NCBI GenBank assembly: GCA_002967695.1
Contig: PUHN01000038.1
Coordinates: forward strand, 1 to 36,798
Length of the DNA: 36,798 bases
DNA from: Rhodobacteraceae bacterium WD3A24
GTDB lineage: Bacteria; Pseudomonadota; Alphaproteobacteria; Rhodobacterales; Rhodobacteraceae
Direction: 5' to 3'
Below, one piece after another: positions 16,147 to 25,010 of this stretch. Numbering within the stretch: position 1 is the stretch's first letter; the number at the start of each line of letters is the position of its first letter. The position numbers were made by a program, and so were the translations under genes. Below the pieces are notes generated by a model. It ran no database searches. It had not been told where the DNA came from and saw nothing but the letters and a program-made list of their open reading frames with translations.

Positions 16147-18963
16147 TCAGTGCGCCTCGCTCCAGTCCCGGCCGATGCCGGCATCGACGACGAGCGGGAC
16201 GGACAGCCTGACCACCGGCTCGGCCGCGCCTTCCATCACCGTGCGGACGCGGGCGATCGTCTCGTCCACGGCCTCGTCGGCGACCTCGAAGACGAGTTCG
16301 TCATGGACCTGCATGAGCATCGTCGCGTCGAGCCCCTCGATCACCTCGGGGACGCGGATCATCGCACGGCGAATGATGTCGGCGGCGGTGCCCTGGATCG
16401 GGGCGTTGATCGCGGCGCGACGCGCGAAGCCGGCCGTGGGTCCCTTGGCGTTGATCTCGGGCGTGTGGATCCTGCGCCCGAACAGGGTGAGCACGTGGCC
16501 GTGTTCCTTCGCGAAGGCGACCGTGTCGTCCATGTAGGCCTTTATGCCGGGGAAGCGCTCGAAATAGCGGTCGATGAAGCCCTGCGCATCGCCGCGTGGA
16601 ATGCGCAGGTTGCGCGCGAGTCCGAAGCCCGAGATGCCGTAGATCACGCCGAAATTGATCGCCTTCGCCTGGCGGCGGATCTCGGGCGTCATCTCGTCGA
16701 GCGGGACGCCGAACATCTCGCTCGCCGTCATGGCGTGGATGTCGAGCCCCTCGCGGAAGGCGTCGCGCAGCGCGTCGATCCCGGCGACATGTGCGAGGAT
16801 GCGCAGCTCGATCTGGCTGTAGTCGAGGCTGACCAGCCGCTTGCCCTCCTCGGCGACGAAGGCGGATCGGATGCGTCGGCCCTCCTCGCTGCGCACGGGG
16901 ATGTTCTGCAGGTTCGGGTCGGTCGAGGCCAGCCGGCCGGTGTTCGCCCCGGCGATGACGTAGGAGGTGTGCACACGACCCGTCTCTGGGTTGATATGGT
17001 CCTGCAGCGCGTCGGTGTAGGTCGATTTCAGCTTGGAGAGCTGGCGCCAGTCCAGCACCCGCGCCGGCAGGTCGTGGCCTTCGGCGGCAAGATCCTCCAG
17101 CACGTCGGCGCCCGTCGCGTAGGCGCCGGTCTTGCCGCGCTTGCCGCCCGACAGCCCCATCTTGTCGAACAGGATCTCGCCCAGCTGCTTGGGGCTGCCC
17201 ACGTTGAAGTCCTCGCCGGCGAGTTCGCGGATCTCGGCCTCCAGCGCGGCCATCTTCTGGGCGAACGCGCTGGACATGCGCGAGAGGGTGTCGCGGTCCA
17301 CCTTCACGCCCGCCATCTCCATCGCCGCCAGCACCGGGACCAGCGGGCGCTCCATCGTTTCGTAGACGGTCGTGACATGCTCGCGGTGAAGCTGCGGCCT
17401 GAAATGCTCCCACAGGCGCAGGGTGATGTCGGCGTCCTCGGCGGCGTAGCCGGTGGCCTGCGCGATGGGCACCCGGTCGAAGGTGATCGCCGACTTGCCG
17501 GTTCCCAGCAGCGTCTTGATCGGGATCGGCTGGTGCGAAAGGTAGAGTTCCGACAGGGTGTCCATCCCGTGTCCGTGCCGGCCGGCATTCAGGGCGTAGG
17601 ACATCAGCATCGTGTCGTCGATCGGCGCGATCTCGATCCCGTTGCGGGCGAGTATCTTGGCGTCGTATTTCATGTTCTGGCCGATCTTGAGGATCGCGTC
17701 GTCCTCCAGAACGGGCTTGAGCGCGGCGAGGGCCGCGGCAGGGTCGATCTGCCCCTCGGCCCGGGCGGCGCCATTGGCGAACAGGCCGCCCTCCTCCCCG
17801 TCGCCGTCGCGGTGCTCCAGCGGAACATAGCAGGCCACCCCCGGCGCGACCGCAAGCGATACGCCGACCAGCCGCGCGCGCATTTCGTCTAGGCCCGTGG
17901 TCTCGGTGTCGATGGCCGCGTAGCCCTGCGCCCGGATGCGGTCGAGCCAGCCTTCCAGCGCCGCCATGTCGCGCACGCATTCATAGGCGCCGGTGTCGAT
18001 CGGCGGCGCGTCGGGGGCGGAATCCTCATCGGGCGGGGTTTCCTGCGCGGGCGGTTCGGGGATGGTGGGCGGCTCCACCCCCATCTTCTCGGCGACGCGC
18101 TTGCTCAGCGTGCGGAACTCCATCTCGGCAAGGAAATCCAGCAGCGGCCCCGGCTCGGGATCACGGACCTCGAGGTCGTCCAGCGTGAAATCCAGCGGCG
18201 TCTCGTCGTCGAGCAGGACGAGCTGTCTGGACAGCCTGATCTGCTCGGCGTTGTCGATCAGGGTCTGGCGCCGCTTGGGCTGCTTGATCTCGCCGGCGCG
18301 CTCCAGCAGCGTCTCGACATCGCCGAACTCGTTTATAAGCAGCGCGGCGGTCTTCACCCCGATGCCGGGCGCGCCGGGGATGTTGTCCACGCTGTCGCCG
18401 GCAAGGGCCTGCACATCGACCACCCTCTCGGGCGGGACACCGAACTTGGCCTCGACCTCCTCGGGGCCGATGCGCTTGTTCTTCATCGCGTCCAGCATCT
18501 CGATCCCGCCGCCGACCAGCTGCATCAGATCCTTGTCGGAGCTGATGATGGTCACCCGCCCGCCGGCCGCCTGCGCCTGACGCGCTAGCGTGGCGATGAT
18601 GTCGTCGGCCTCGAACCCCTCGATCTCCTTGCAGGCGATGTTGAACGCCTCGGTCGCGCGACGGGTCAGCGGGATCTGGGGGCGCAGATCCTCGGGCATC
18701 TCCTCGCGGTTGGCCTTGTAGGCGTCGAAGAGCTCGTTGCGGAAGGTATGGCTGCCCTTGTCGAAGATCACGGCGATATGCGTGGGCGCGTCGGGCCCCG
18801 AATTGCCGTCGAGATAGCGCTGCAGCATGTTGCAGAACCCGGCGACGGCGCCCACCGGCAGCCCGTCGGACTTTCGCGTCAGCGGCGGCAGCGCGTGATA
18901 GGCGCGAAAGATGAAGCTCGACCCGTCGATCAGGTGCAGGTGGCAGCCCTTGCCGAAACTCAT
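16147..18963 (-). CDS. polA: DNA polymerase I
   Basis: The 938-residue enzyme is full length with three active domains. The 5'-3' exonuclease (1-290) shows the acidic cluster EGFEADDIIA (115-124), SSDKDLMQLV (141-150) and the DNA-binding GDSVDNIPGAPGIG (189-202). The 3'-5' exonuclease is intact: D352 and E354 in IDTETTG, NMKYDAK (D434), and the YxxxD pair Y506/D510. The polymerase motifs are A, DYSQIELRILAH (714-725); B, RRQAKAINFGVIYG (763-776); and C, QVHDELVFEV (885-894). It replaces RNA primers with DNA and fills repair gaps. Motif B has Phe in KAINFG, the residue typical of enzymes that discriminate against dideoxynucleotides poorly in some contexts less than Tyr enzymes. The gene stands alone. 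Confidence 0.97.
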   Translation of the reverse strand: MSFGKGCHLHLIDGSSFIFRAYHALPPLTRKSDGLPVGAVAGFCNMLQRYLDGNSGPDAPTHIAVIFDKGSHTFRNELFDAYKANREEMPEDLRPQIPLTRRATEAFNIACKEIEGFEADDIIATLARQAQAAGGRVTIISSDKDLMQLVGGGIEMLDAMKNKRIGPEEVEAKFGVPPERVVDVQALAGDSVDNIPGAPGIGVKTAALLINEFGDVETLLERAGEIKQPKRRQTLIDNAEQIRLSRQLVLLDDETPLDFTLDDLEVRDPEPGPLLDFLAEMEFRTLSKRVAEKMGVEPPTIPEPPAQETPPDEDSAPDAPPIDTGAYECVRDMAALEGWLDRIRAQGYAAIDTETTGLDEMRARLVGVSLAVAPGVACYVPLEHRDGDGEEGGLFANGAARAEGQIDPAAALAALKPVLEDDAILKIGQNMKYDAKILARNGIEIAPIDDTMLMSYALNAGRHGHGMDTLSELYLSHQPIPIKTLLGTGKSAITFDRVPIAQATGYAAEDADITLRLWEHFRPQLHREHVTTVYETMERPLVPVLAAMEMAGVKVDRDTLSRMSSAFAQKMAALEAEIRELAGEDFNVGSPKQLGEILFDKMGLSGGKRGKTGAYATGADVLEDLAAEGHDLPARVLDWRQLSKLKSTYTDALQDHINPETGRVHTSYVIAGANTGRLASTDPNLQNIPVRSEEGRRIRSAFVAEEGKRLVSLDYSQIELRILAHVAGIDALRDAFREGLDIHAMTASEMFGVPLDEMTPEIRRQAKAINFGVIYGISGFGLARNLRIPRGDAQGFIDRYFERFPGIKAYMDDTVAFAKEHGHVLTLFGRRIHTPEINAKGPTAGFARRAAINAPIQGTAADIIRRAMIRVPEVIEGLDATMLMQVHDELVFEVADEAVDETIARVRTVMEGAAEPVVRLSVPLVVDAGIGRDWSEAH

Positions 18964-19033
18964 GGCGCACTCCCCCGTGCCGGATGGTCGTCAGGGCCGC
19001 CGGGCGGGGCCGGGGCGGCGTCGGCGCACCCGT

Positions 19034-19237
19034 TCAGGCCGCGTTGCCGCTGTCGTCCACATAGTCCTCGTGGATGAATCGCTTGTCGCAATAGCCGCAC
19101 TCGACCCAGCCCGTCTCGCGCGGGATGGTCAGCCACACGCGCGGATGGCCGAGCGCGCCCTCGCCGCCGTCGCAGGCCACGCGGAACTGCGAGACGACTT
19201 CGGTTTCCGGGGCGTCGTGGGAAGGGATCGCCGTCAT
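19034..19237 (-). CDS. zinc-finger domain protein (zf-CHCC type)
   Basis: The 67-residue protein carries a CHCC-type zinc site: C22 (VACDGG), H31 (LGHPRVWL), C47 and C50 (ECGYC), followed by DKRFIHED. This layout matches small bacterial proteins related to the mitochondrial complex I subunit NDUFS6, with the core [10 protein letters not shown]. They are common in alphaproteobacteria, where the function is not settled. It is divergent from the ABC ATPase gene and lies downstream of nothing on its strand, with polA 70 bases beyond its 3' end. Confidence 0.85.
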   Translation of the reverse strand: MTAIPSHDAPETEVVSQFRVACDGGEGALGHPRVWLTIPRETGWVECGYCDKRFIHEDYVDDSGNAA

Positions 19238-19354
19238 GGGGCTGCCGGTCCTTGTCGCAATGGGATATTCGCATTAAGTCCGGCTGCATCATATCGCAAC
19301 GCGGCGCACGGACAAGGGCCGCCCCCGCCCGCCGCACCGCCCGGAGACATTCGC

Positions 19355-20299
19355 GTGACCAGCAACGCCATCGAGATCGAGGGCCTTACCAAGGTGTATG
19401 CCGCCAGCGGCAAGGAGCCCCCGAAAGAAGCGCTCAAGAACATCGACCTGACGATTCCGGCGGGCTCCATCTTCGGGCTTCTGGGGCCGAACGGGGCGGG
19501 CAAGTCGACCCTGATCAACATCCTCGCGGGCCTGGTGACCAAGACATCGGGCAAGGTGCGCATCTGGGGGTTTGATCAGGACATCAACCCGCGCCAGAGC
19601 CGCGCCGCCATCGGCGTGATGCCGCAGGAACTCAACATGGACCCGTTCTTTTCACCGCGCGGCTCGCTGGAGGTGCAGGCGGGGCTCTACGGCGTGCCGA
19701 AGCGGCAGCGGCGCACCGACGAGATACTCGACCTCATCGGACTGGCGGACAAGGCCGACGCCTATGCGCGCAATCTGTCGGGGGGCATGCGCCGGCGGCT
19801 CCTGCTGGGCAAGGCGCTGGTGCATCACCCCCATGTTCTGGTTCTCGACGAGCCCACCGCGGGGGTCGACATCGAGCTGCGCCAGATGCTGTGGACAAAT
19901 GTGCGCAAGCTCAACGACGAGGGGATGACCATCATCCTGACCACGCACTACCTCGAGGAGGCCGAGCAGATGTGCGACGAGATCGCCATCATCAACCACG
20001 GCGAGGTCATCGTGCGCGACAAGACCTCGGCGCTGCTCGACCGGCTCGACACCAAGACGCTGGTCATCCTGCCCGAAGGCCCCGCCCCCGAGGCGATCCC
20101 GCTGCCGTCCGGCGTGACGATGGAGACCCGCAGGGATGGCCGGCTTGCCTTCACCTACAGCCGTAACGACACCTCGGCGCACCGGATTCTCGACGCGATC
20201 CACGATGCGGGCATCTCGATCCGCGACGTCGCCACCGAGGAGCCCGATCTGGAAGACGTGTTCCTCGCGCTGACGTCGGATAGTTCCGACGCGGCCTGA
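19355..20299 (+). CDS. ABC transporter ATP-binding protein
   Basis: The 314-residue protein starts at GTG 19355 (GGAGAC upstream). It holds Walker A GPNGAGKS (44-51), Q-loop Gln 91 (MPQE), signature LSGGM (141-145), Walker B VLVLDEP (161-167) and an H-loop His in ILTTHYLEEA. A C-terminal domain of about 90 residues ends PDLEDVFLALT, usual for ABC-2-type exporters related to YadG. No permease gene follows; the next gene is convergent. The membrane partner must lie elsewhere or be missing. Confidence 0.9.
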   Translation: MTSNAIEIEGLTKVYAASGKEPPKEALKNIDLTIPAGSIFGLLGPNGAGKSTLINILAGLVTKTSGKVRIWGFDQDINPRQSRAAIGVMPQELNMDPFFSPRGSLEVQAGLYGVPKRQRRTDEILDLIGLADKADAYARNLSGGMRRRLLLGKALVHHPHVLVLDEPTAGVDIELRQMLWTNVRKLNDEGMTIILTTHYLEEAEQMCDEIAIINHGEVIVRDKTSALLDRLDTKTLVILPEGPAPEAIPLPSGVTMETRRDGRLAFTYSRNDTSAHRILDAIHDAGISIRDVATEEPDLEDVFLALTSDSSDAA

Positions 20300-20300
20300 C

Positions 20301-20321
20301 CGGCCGCGCCGGGGGCGGCCG
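20301..20321. terminator. GC hairpin between convergent genes
   Basis: A 7-bp perfect stem (CGGCCGC with GCGGCCG) and a 7-base loop lies between the ABC ATPase stop and the HIT gene stop. It has no T-run on either strand. It may serve as a bidirectional stop signal, but that is inference from position. Confidence 0.4.
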
Positions 20322-20324
20322 CAT

Positions 20325-20708
20325 TCAGGCGGGATGCGCGAGCATCGGCCCCAGGACGCGCCCGCCGAGCACATGCACATGAAGATGGGGAACCTCCTGC
20401 ACCCCGTCGCGGCCCGCGTTGGAGATCAGCCGGTAGCCGCCCCCCGCCGCGCCGGGCGCGACGCCGAGCTTGCGGCAGACCTCGCCGACCGCGCGGGTGA
20501 AATCGGTGATCTCCTCGGCCGTGGCTTCCTGCGCGAAGTGATCGAAGCTGACATACTTTCCCTTTGGAATGATCAGAACATGCTCGGGCGCCTGGGGCCG
20601 GATGTCGCGGAAAGCGAGGCTGTGTTCGGTCTCGAGAACCGTGTCATTGGGGATCTCGCCGCGCAGGATCTTGGCGAAGATGTTGTCGTCGTCATAGCTG
20701 TAGGGCAT
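20325..20708 (-). CDS. HIT-family nucleotide hydrolase (HinT-like)
   Basis: The 127-residue protein has the histidine-triad motif HLHVHVLGG (108-116), preceded by the family's DDDNIFAKILRGEIP (6-20), FRDIRPQAPEHVLIIPK and RLISNAGRDGVQEVPH. HinT proteins hydrolyse purine nucleoside phosphoramidates such as AMP-lysine. The start at 20708 is one base after the stop of the GT14 gene, and GAGGAG in the end of that gene acts as the ribosome binding site, so the two are translationally coupled. Longer upstream readings are antisense-like noise. Confidence 0.9.
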   Translation of the reverse strand: MPYSYDDDNIFAKILRGEIPNDTVLETEHSLAFRDIRPQAPEHVLIIPKGKYVSFDHFAQEATAEEITDFTRAVGEVCRKLGVAPGAAGGGYRLISNAGRDGVQEVPHLHVHVLGGRVLGPMLAHPA

Positions 20709-20709
20709 C

Positions 20710-22293
20710 TCACTCCTCATAGAGTTGTTCGGTCGCCGCGATCTGCCGCGCGGCATCGGGGGGAATCGACAGGAAACGGCGCAGTTCCGCGGCGTTCGCG
20801 TCGAGCGGGGCCGAGGGGCCGATGCGATGGAAATGCGCGAGCCCCGCATCCGCGAGCCGGTCGCTTTCGTGGGTCATCTCGTCGCGCAGCGTTGGCAGAA
20901 GCGCCTCCACGACCGCGGACGGGCTGTGCGGGGTCAACAGCCCCGCGCGTTGAGCATGGCCCAGAAGATAGGCGTCGTCGAAGGGGCATCTGACTTCGAG
21001 CACGCGGGTGGTGCAGCGGTCCGTCGCGAAATCCCTGATCAGGTCGAGATGCCCCGGCTCGACGCAGATCACCAGCCGGTCGCTGCCGTGATAGTCGTAG
21101 ATCATGCGCACCATCGCCCGACGATGGCGCGCGCGTTTGGCGATGTCCGATCCGATCCCGCCCAGATCGGGCAGGTCGGCATCCTGTTCGCTGAACAGAT
21201 AGCCGGTGCGGGGCAGGCCGGTGACGGCGTGAATGCGCTCGGCCAGCCGGCGGCCGACCTGCCACTTGCGGCTCGTCACGATCAGCAGCTCGCGCCCCGC
21301 GCCGATGGTTGCGCCGCGCTCCCAGAAGCGCGGCGCGAACCGCCGGCCCGTCCGCCCGCGCCCCGTCAGATAGGCATAGATATTGCGCCCTTGCCCCGTG
21401 ACAGGGGCAGGGGAGGGGGTGTCGCGCGCCGTCCAGAGCGCATCGAGGCGCTGGCGCAGCAGGGCGGCATCGGGTGATATCTTGCGCGCGAAAAGATGCT
21501 CCTGCGCGCGAAGGAGATCGTGGTGATCGTCGTGAAAGGTCACCGGCATCCCGTAGTCCGAAAAGATCAGGAAGGTCGGCGGACGGCTGCGGATTTCCGA
21601 GCCGGGAACGAGGTGGCGCACCAGTGTCTGAAAGAAGGTCTCGTCGGGAATCCAGCTGGTGCGGAAGAATCGCACGATGTCGGGCCGGCAGGCGCAGAAA
21701 TCCAGCACCGCCTCGACGGTTGCGCGCCTCAGGCACCACCATTGCGAACCGATCATCATCTCGAGCCCGGCGGGAACGGCCCGCCGCAGCCCCAGCCGCC
21801 GCTGCAGCTCGAGAGATGCGTAAAACAGCCGCTTGTGCGCGCGTTCATTGAAGAGGTGGCGGTAGACCAGCCGCTCTTCGCGCATTCCGGTGCGTATCCA
21901 GCCCGACCCGAAGAAATCGACGCTCTCGATATGGTCGGCGTCGTCGGAATCGAGCAGGGCATGGGCCTGGGCGGCGGGCTTGATCGGCATGCAGTCGCCC
22001 GAGACCATATACAGATGGGTGGCGTCGGGAAACGCCGCGAGCGCGGCGCGCGCGGCCTCCTGCGTGGCGGCCACGAGCGACCACTCCCCCCAGCCGCATT
22101 TCACCCGCCGCCGCGCGAAGGTCACGCGCGGATTGGCGTCGAGCGCGGCGCGCAGCTTGCGATAGGGGCCCGCGCCGGCCCGGGCGTCGAAATGGATCGC
22201 GATGCAGTCGCCCGCCGCCGTCAGCCGTTCGGCCTGCGCGATGATCCCGTCCGGATCCTTGTGGCACAGCAGGATGAAGGCGATCTTCGACAT
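20710..22293 (-). CDS. GT14 (core-2/I-branching) beta-1,6-N-acetylglucosaminyltransferase-like protein
   Basis: The 527-residue protein starts MSKIAFILLCHKDPDG. It matches GT14 branching enzymes through AIHFDARAG (32-40), RVKCGWGEWSLVAAT (63-77), YMVSGDCMPIK (95-105) and PDETFFQTLVRH. These enzymes add beta-1,6-GlcNAc (or xylose) to glycans from a UDP-sugar. The C-terminal half (from about 270) is a second domain seen in rhodobacterial relatives (DUF5927/5928 type), with a P-loop-like feel around RELLIVTSRKWQVGRRLAE. No signal peptide was seen, so it is probably cytosolic or membrane-associated. It is divergent from a sulfotransferase. The acceptor is unknown. Confidence 0.8.
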   Translation of the reverse strand: MSKIAFILLCHKDPDGIIAQAERLTAAGDCIAIHFDARAGAGPYRKLRAALDANPRVTFARRRVKCGWGEWSLVAATQEAARAALAAFPDATHLYMVSGDCMPIKPAAQAHALLDSDDADHIESVDFFGSGWIRTGMREERLVYRHLFNERAHKRLFYASLELQRRLGLRRAVPAGLEMMIGSQWWCLRRATVEAVLDFCACRPDIVRFFRTSWIPDETFFQTLVRHLVPGSEIRSRPPTFLIFSDYGMPVTFHDDHHDLLRAQEHLFARKISPDAALLRQRLDALWTARDTPSPAPVTGQGRNIYAYLTGRGRTGRRFAPRFWERGATIGAGRELLIVTSRKWQVGRRLAERIHAVTGLPRTGYLFSEQDADLPDLGGIGSDIAKRARHRRAMVRMIYDYHGSDRLVICVEPGHLDLIRDFATDRCTTRVLEVRCPFDDAYLLGHAQRAGLLTPHSPSAVVEALLPTLRDEMTHESDRLADAGLAHFHRIGPSAPLDANAAELRRFLSIPPDAARQIAATEQLYEE

Positions 22294-22450
22294 CGGGCGG
22301 TGGCGCGGCTCCTCCGGGGCGGTCGGTTCTGTATAGGACGCACGATCGCGTATTGAAATGCCCGCGAAAAATGTCTTTGCTGCGCGGCAGGATGGCAGCG
22401 GCCCCGCGGCGGTCGGCGCGGGCGCGCGGGGGGATGAGGGCAGGCACGGC

Positions 22451-23254
22451 ATGGGATTTCCCGGCACCTGGATGACCGAGAGCGAGAGCATGGTCTATCG
22501 GGTCGTGCCCAAATGCGCCTGCTCCACGATCGGGCAGATCATGTATTATTCCGATCACGGCCACTTTTACGATGGCGACATACACGACGCGCGCACCGGG
22601 CTTCACAAATGGGGCCAGGACGAAAGTCGCCAGCCGATCGAGGAGAATGTGCGCGCGCATCGCTCCCTGGCCTTTACCTGTGTGCGCAATCCGTATCACC
22701 GCCTGCTGTCGTCGTTTTTCGACAAGATCTGCGGCATTCAGCGCAACGGCCGGCGCTATCGCGGCAATCTGGTGCCGATGCTGATCCAGAAATACGGGGT
22801 CGAGGTCGAGGGCGATTTCGACCAGATCGCCAGCTTCCGCCGCTTCCTGCTGTTCGCCCGCGACACGATCCGCTGGCGCAAGCCGATGGAGCCCGATATC
22901 CACTGGTCGGCGGTGTCGGGCCATATCGCGACCTTCATCGCCAATGGCGGCCGGTTCGACAACATCTTTCCCACCGAACGGTTCAACACGGGTATGCAGC
23001 GCGTGCTCGACGCGGTCGAGACACCCCACCCGGTGGATCTGTCGGCTATCCCGCGCTTCAACGAGAGCGAAGGGCACGGCCCCAAACGCGCCCATCCCGT
23101 CGAGGATTACTTCGACGACCTCTCGATTCATCTGATCTATGAAATCTACAGCCGGGATTTCGAACTGTTCAAATATGATCCCGCCGAGCCGGGCAACCGG
23201 ATGCCGGTCGGAGAGATCGACCTCGACGAGGTGCATGCCAAGCTGGGCGACTGA
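22451..23254 (+). CDS. sulfotransferase family 2-like protein
   Basis: About 267 residues from ATG 22451; an alternative ATG at 22358 would add 31 residues of low-complexity Gly/Ala sequence. It has the two PAPS-binding elements of carbohydrate sulfotransferases: the 5'-phosphosulfate loop VVPKCACSTIG (18-28) and the 3'-phosphate site CVRNPYHRLLSSFFD (77-91). Further elements are HWSAVSGHI and the C-terminal YEIYSRDFELFKYD. It would transfer sulfate to a sugar hydroxyl. Its head-to-head position with the GT14 enzyme suggests that both modify one surface glycan, though that is inference. It ends three bases before the convergent nth stop. Confidence 0.8.
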   Translation: MGFPGTWMTESESMVYRVVPKCACSTIGQIMYYSDHGHFYDGDIHDARTGLHKWGQDESRQPIEENVRAHRSLAFTCVRNPYHRLLSSFFDKICGIQRNGRRYRGNLVPMLIQKYGVEVEGDFDQIASFRRFLLFARDTIRWRKPMEPDIHWSAVSGHIATFIANGGRFDNIFPTERFNTGMQRVLDAVETPHPVDLSAIPRFNESEGHGPKRAHPVEDYFDDLSIHLIYEIYSRDFELFKYDPAEPGNRMPVGEIDLDEVHAKLGD

Positions 23255-23257
23255 TCG

Positions 23258-23902
23258 TCAGCCGGTCTTTTCCTCGAAGGCGCAGAGATCGCGGATGAGG
23301 CAAGTCGCGCAGGCGGGTTTGCGCGCCTTGCAGACATAGCGCCCGTGCAGGATCAGCCAGTGATGGGCGTGCAGCTGGAATTCGGCCGGAACATTGTCCT
23401 CGATGGCGCGCTCCACCGCCAGCGCATCGCGCCCCGGGCATATGCCCGATCGGTTGCCCAGCCGGAAGATGTGGGTGTCCACCGCCTGCGCGGGCATCCG
23501 CCACCACATGTTGAGCACGACATTGGCCGTCTTGCGCCCCACGCCGGGCAGCGATTCCAGCGCCGCGCGCGACGACGGAACCGCCCCGCCATAGGACTCG
23601 ACCAGTATCCGGCTGAGCTTGATGACGTTGCGGGCCTTGTTGCGGTAAAGCCCGATCGTCTTGATATGCTCGATCAGCCCCTCTTCGCCAAGCTCGAGCA
23701 TCTTCTGCGGTGTGTCGGCGATCGGAAACAGGCTGCGTGTGGCGCGATTGACGCCGACATCGGTAGCCTGCGCACTCAGCGCGACCGCGACGAGCAGTGT
23801 GTAGGCGTTGACATGTTCGAGTTCGCCCTTGGGCTCGGGCTGCACCGCCTGGAACCGCTCGAAGATATCGCGGATGGTGTGATAGTCGAGTTGCGCGGCC
23901 AT
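23258..23902 (-). CDS. nth: endonuclease III (DNA glycosylase/AP lyase)
   Basis: The 214-residue enzyme has the helix-hairpin-helix LPGVGRKTANVV (118-129), with catalytic Lys 124, and the catalytic Asp 142 in VDTHIFRL. A C-terminal 4Fe-4S cluster site follows (CKARKPACATCLIRDLC: C-x6-C-x2-C-x5-C). It removes oxidised pyrimidines and cleaves the abasic site in base excision repair. The start at MAAQLDYH was chosen by family length; a start 12 residues earlier is possible. It is divergent from an alkylguanine-transferase gene, so two DNA-repair genes share one 134-base intergenic region. Confidence 0.95.
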   Translation of the reverse strand: MAAQLDYHTIRDIFERFQAVQPEPKGELEHVNAYTLLVAVALSAQATDVGVNRATRSLFPIADTPQKMLELGEEGLIEHIKTIGLYRNKARNVIKLSRILVESYGGAVPSSRAALESLPGVGRKTANVVLNMWWRMPAQAVDTHIFRLGNRSGICPGRDALAVERAIEDNVPAEFQLHAHHWLILHGRYVCKARKPACATCLIRDLCAFEEKTG

Positions 23903-24036
23903 GGCCCCGGATATGCCCCAGCCCCGCCGCAACGGCAAGCCCGGCGCATGGCGGGAATACGCAACTTCCGGGTCGCGCTCGGTCGCGCGGCCGATGTATC
24001 AGCGGCCACCGGAGAGGATGCGAGGAGTCGTGCATC

Positions 24037-24933
24037 GTGACGACATCCCAACTGGAAGACGGCCATCGCTATCATTACCGCGTCGTCGCCCGCGCCCTGC
24101 GCGAGATCGAGGCGGCGGAGGGCGCCCCGCTCGCTCTGTCCGAGCTGGCCGCGCGGATGGGGATGAGCCCGGCGCATTTCCAGCGCGTCTTCACCCGCTG
24201 GGTCGGGGTCTCTCCCAAGCGGTACCAGCAGTATCTCGCCCTCGAGCTCGCCCGCAGATTGCTGGCCGAGCGCCATACTGCCATCGACGCCGCCGTGGCG
24301 GCGCGGCTTTCGGGGACGGGGCGGTTGCATGATCTCTTTCTGCGCTGGGAATCGATGACGCCCGGCGCCTTCGCGCGAGGCGGGGCCGGCCTCGATATCC
24401 GCTATGGCTGGTTCGACTCGCCCTTCGGCGAGATGCTCGCGGCGGCGACATCGCGCGGGCTTTGCGCGATCGCCTTTGCCGACGCTCTCGGCCGCGACGC
24501 GGCGCTGGGCGACGTCGCCGCACGCTGGCCGGCGGCGCGGATGATCGAGGCGCCCGCGCAGATCGCTCCGCTCGTGCATGCGGCTTTCGGCGGCGAGGCG
24601 CCGGCACGGCTGCACCTGATCGGCGCGCCCTTCCAGGTGAAGGTGTGGGAGGCGCTGCTGAGCATACCAGAGGGCCGTGTGACGACGTATTCCGAGATCG
24701 CCCGCGCCGCCGGGCGCCCGCGGGCGGTGCGCGCGGCGGCGACAGCGGTCGGGGCCAATCCGTTGGGATGGCTGATTCCCTGCCACCGGGTGCTGCGCAA
24801 GACCGGGGCGCTGGGGGGGTATCGCTGGGGCCTGCCGGTCAAGCGGGCGATGCTGGGCTGGGAGGCCGCGCGGGCCGACGCCGCAGAGCGCGGCGAGCAG
24901 GCCGGGCCGGTCGCGCCGAAGCCGCTGCCCTGA
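24037..24933 (+). CDS. AraC-type HTH/methylated-DNA--protein-cysteine methyltransferase fusion (Ada-like)
   Basis: The 298-residue protein starts at GTG behind CGAGGAG. Residues about 14-115 form an AraC-type HTH (LALSELAARMGMSPAHFQRVF, GVSPKRYQQY). Residues about 121-285 are an O6-alkylguanine-DNA alkyltransferase: FQVKVWEALLSIPEGRVTTY, and the acceptor Cys 249 in IPCHRVL. The N-terminal zinc domain of classical Ada, which takes the methyl group from phosphotriesters, is absent, so the protein probably cannot switch itself on by that route. The C-terminus has a short low-complexity tail. It repairs alkylated guanine and may also regulate. Confidence 0.92.
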   Translation: MTTSQLEDGHRYHYRVVARALREIEAAEGAPLALSELAARMGMSPAHFQRVFTRWVGVSPKRYQQYLALELARRLLAERHTAIDAAVAARLSGTGRLHDLFLRWESMTPGAFARGGAGLDIRYGWFDSPFGEMLAAATSRGLCAIAFADALGRDAALGDVAARWPAARMIEAPAQIAPLVHAAFGGEAPARLHLIGAPFQVKVWEALLSIPEGRVTTYSEIARAAGRPRAVRAAATAVGANPLGWLIPCHRVLRKTGALGGYRWGLPVKRAMLGWEAARADAAERGEQAGPVAPKPLP

Positions 24934-25010
24934 GCGGCGAAACGGCGCGCATGGCCGATAGAGGGCATCTGTTCGCGCCCCGCCGCGAGTGTTAGAGAGA
25001 CGGTACAACG

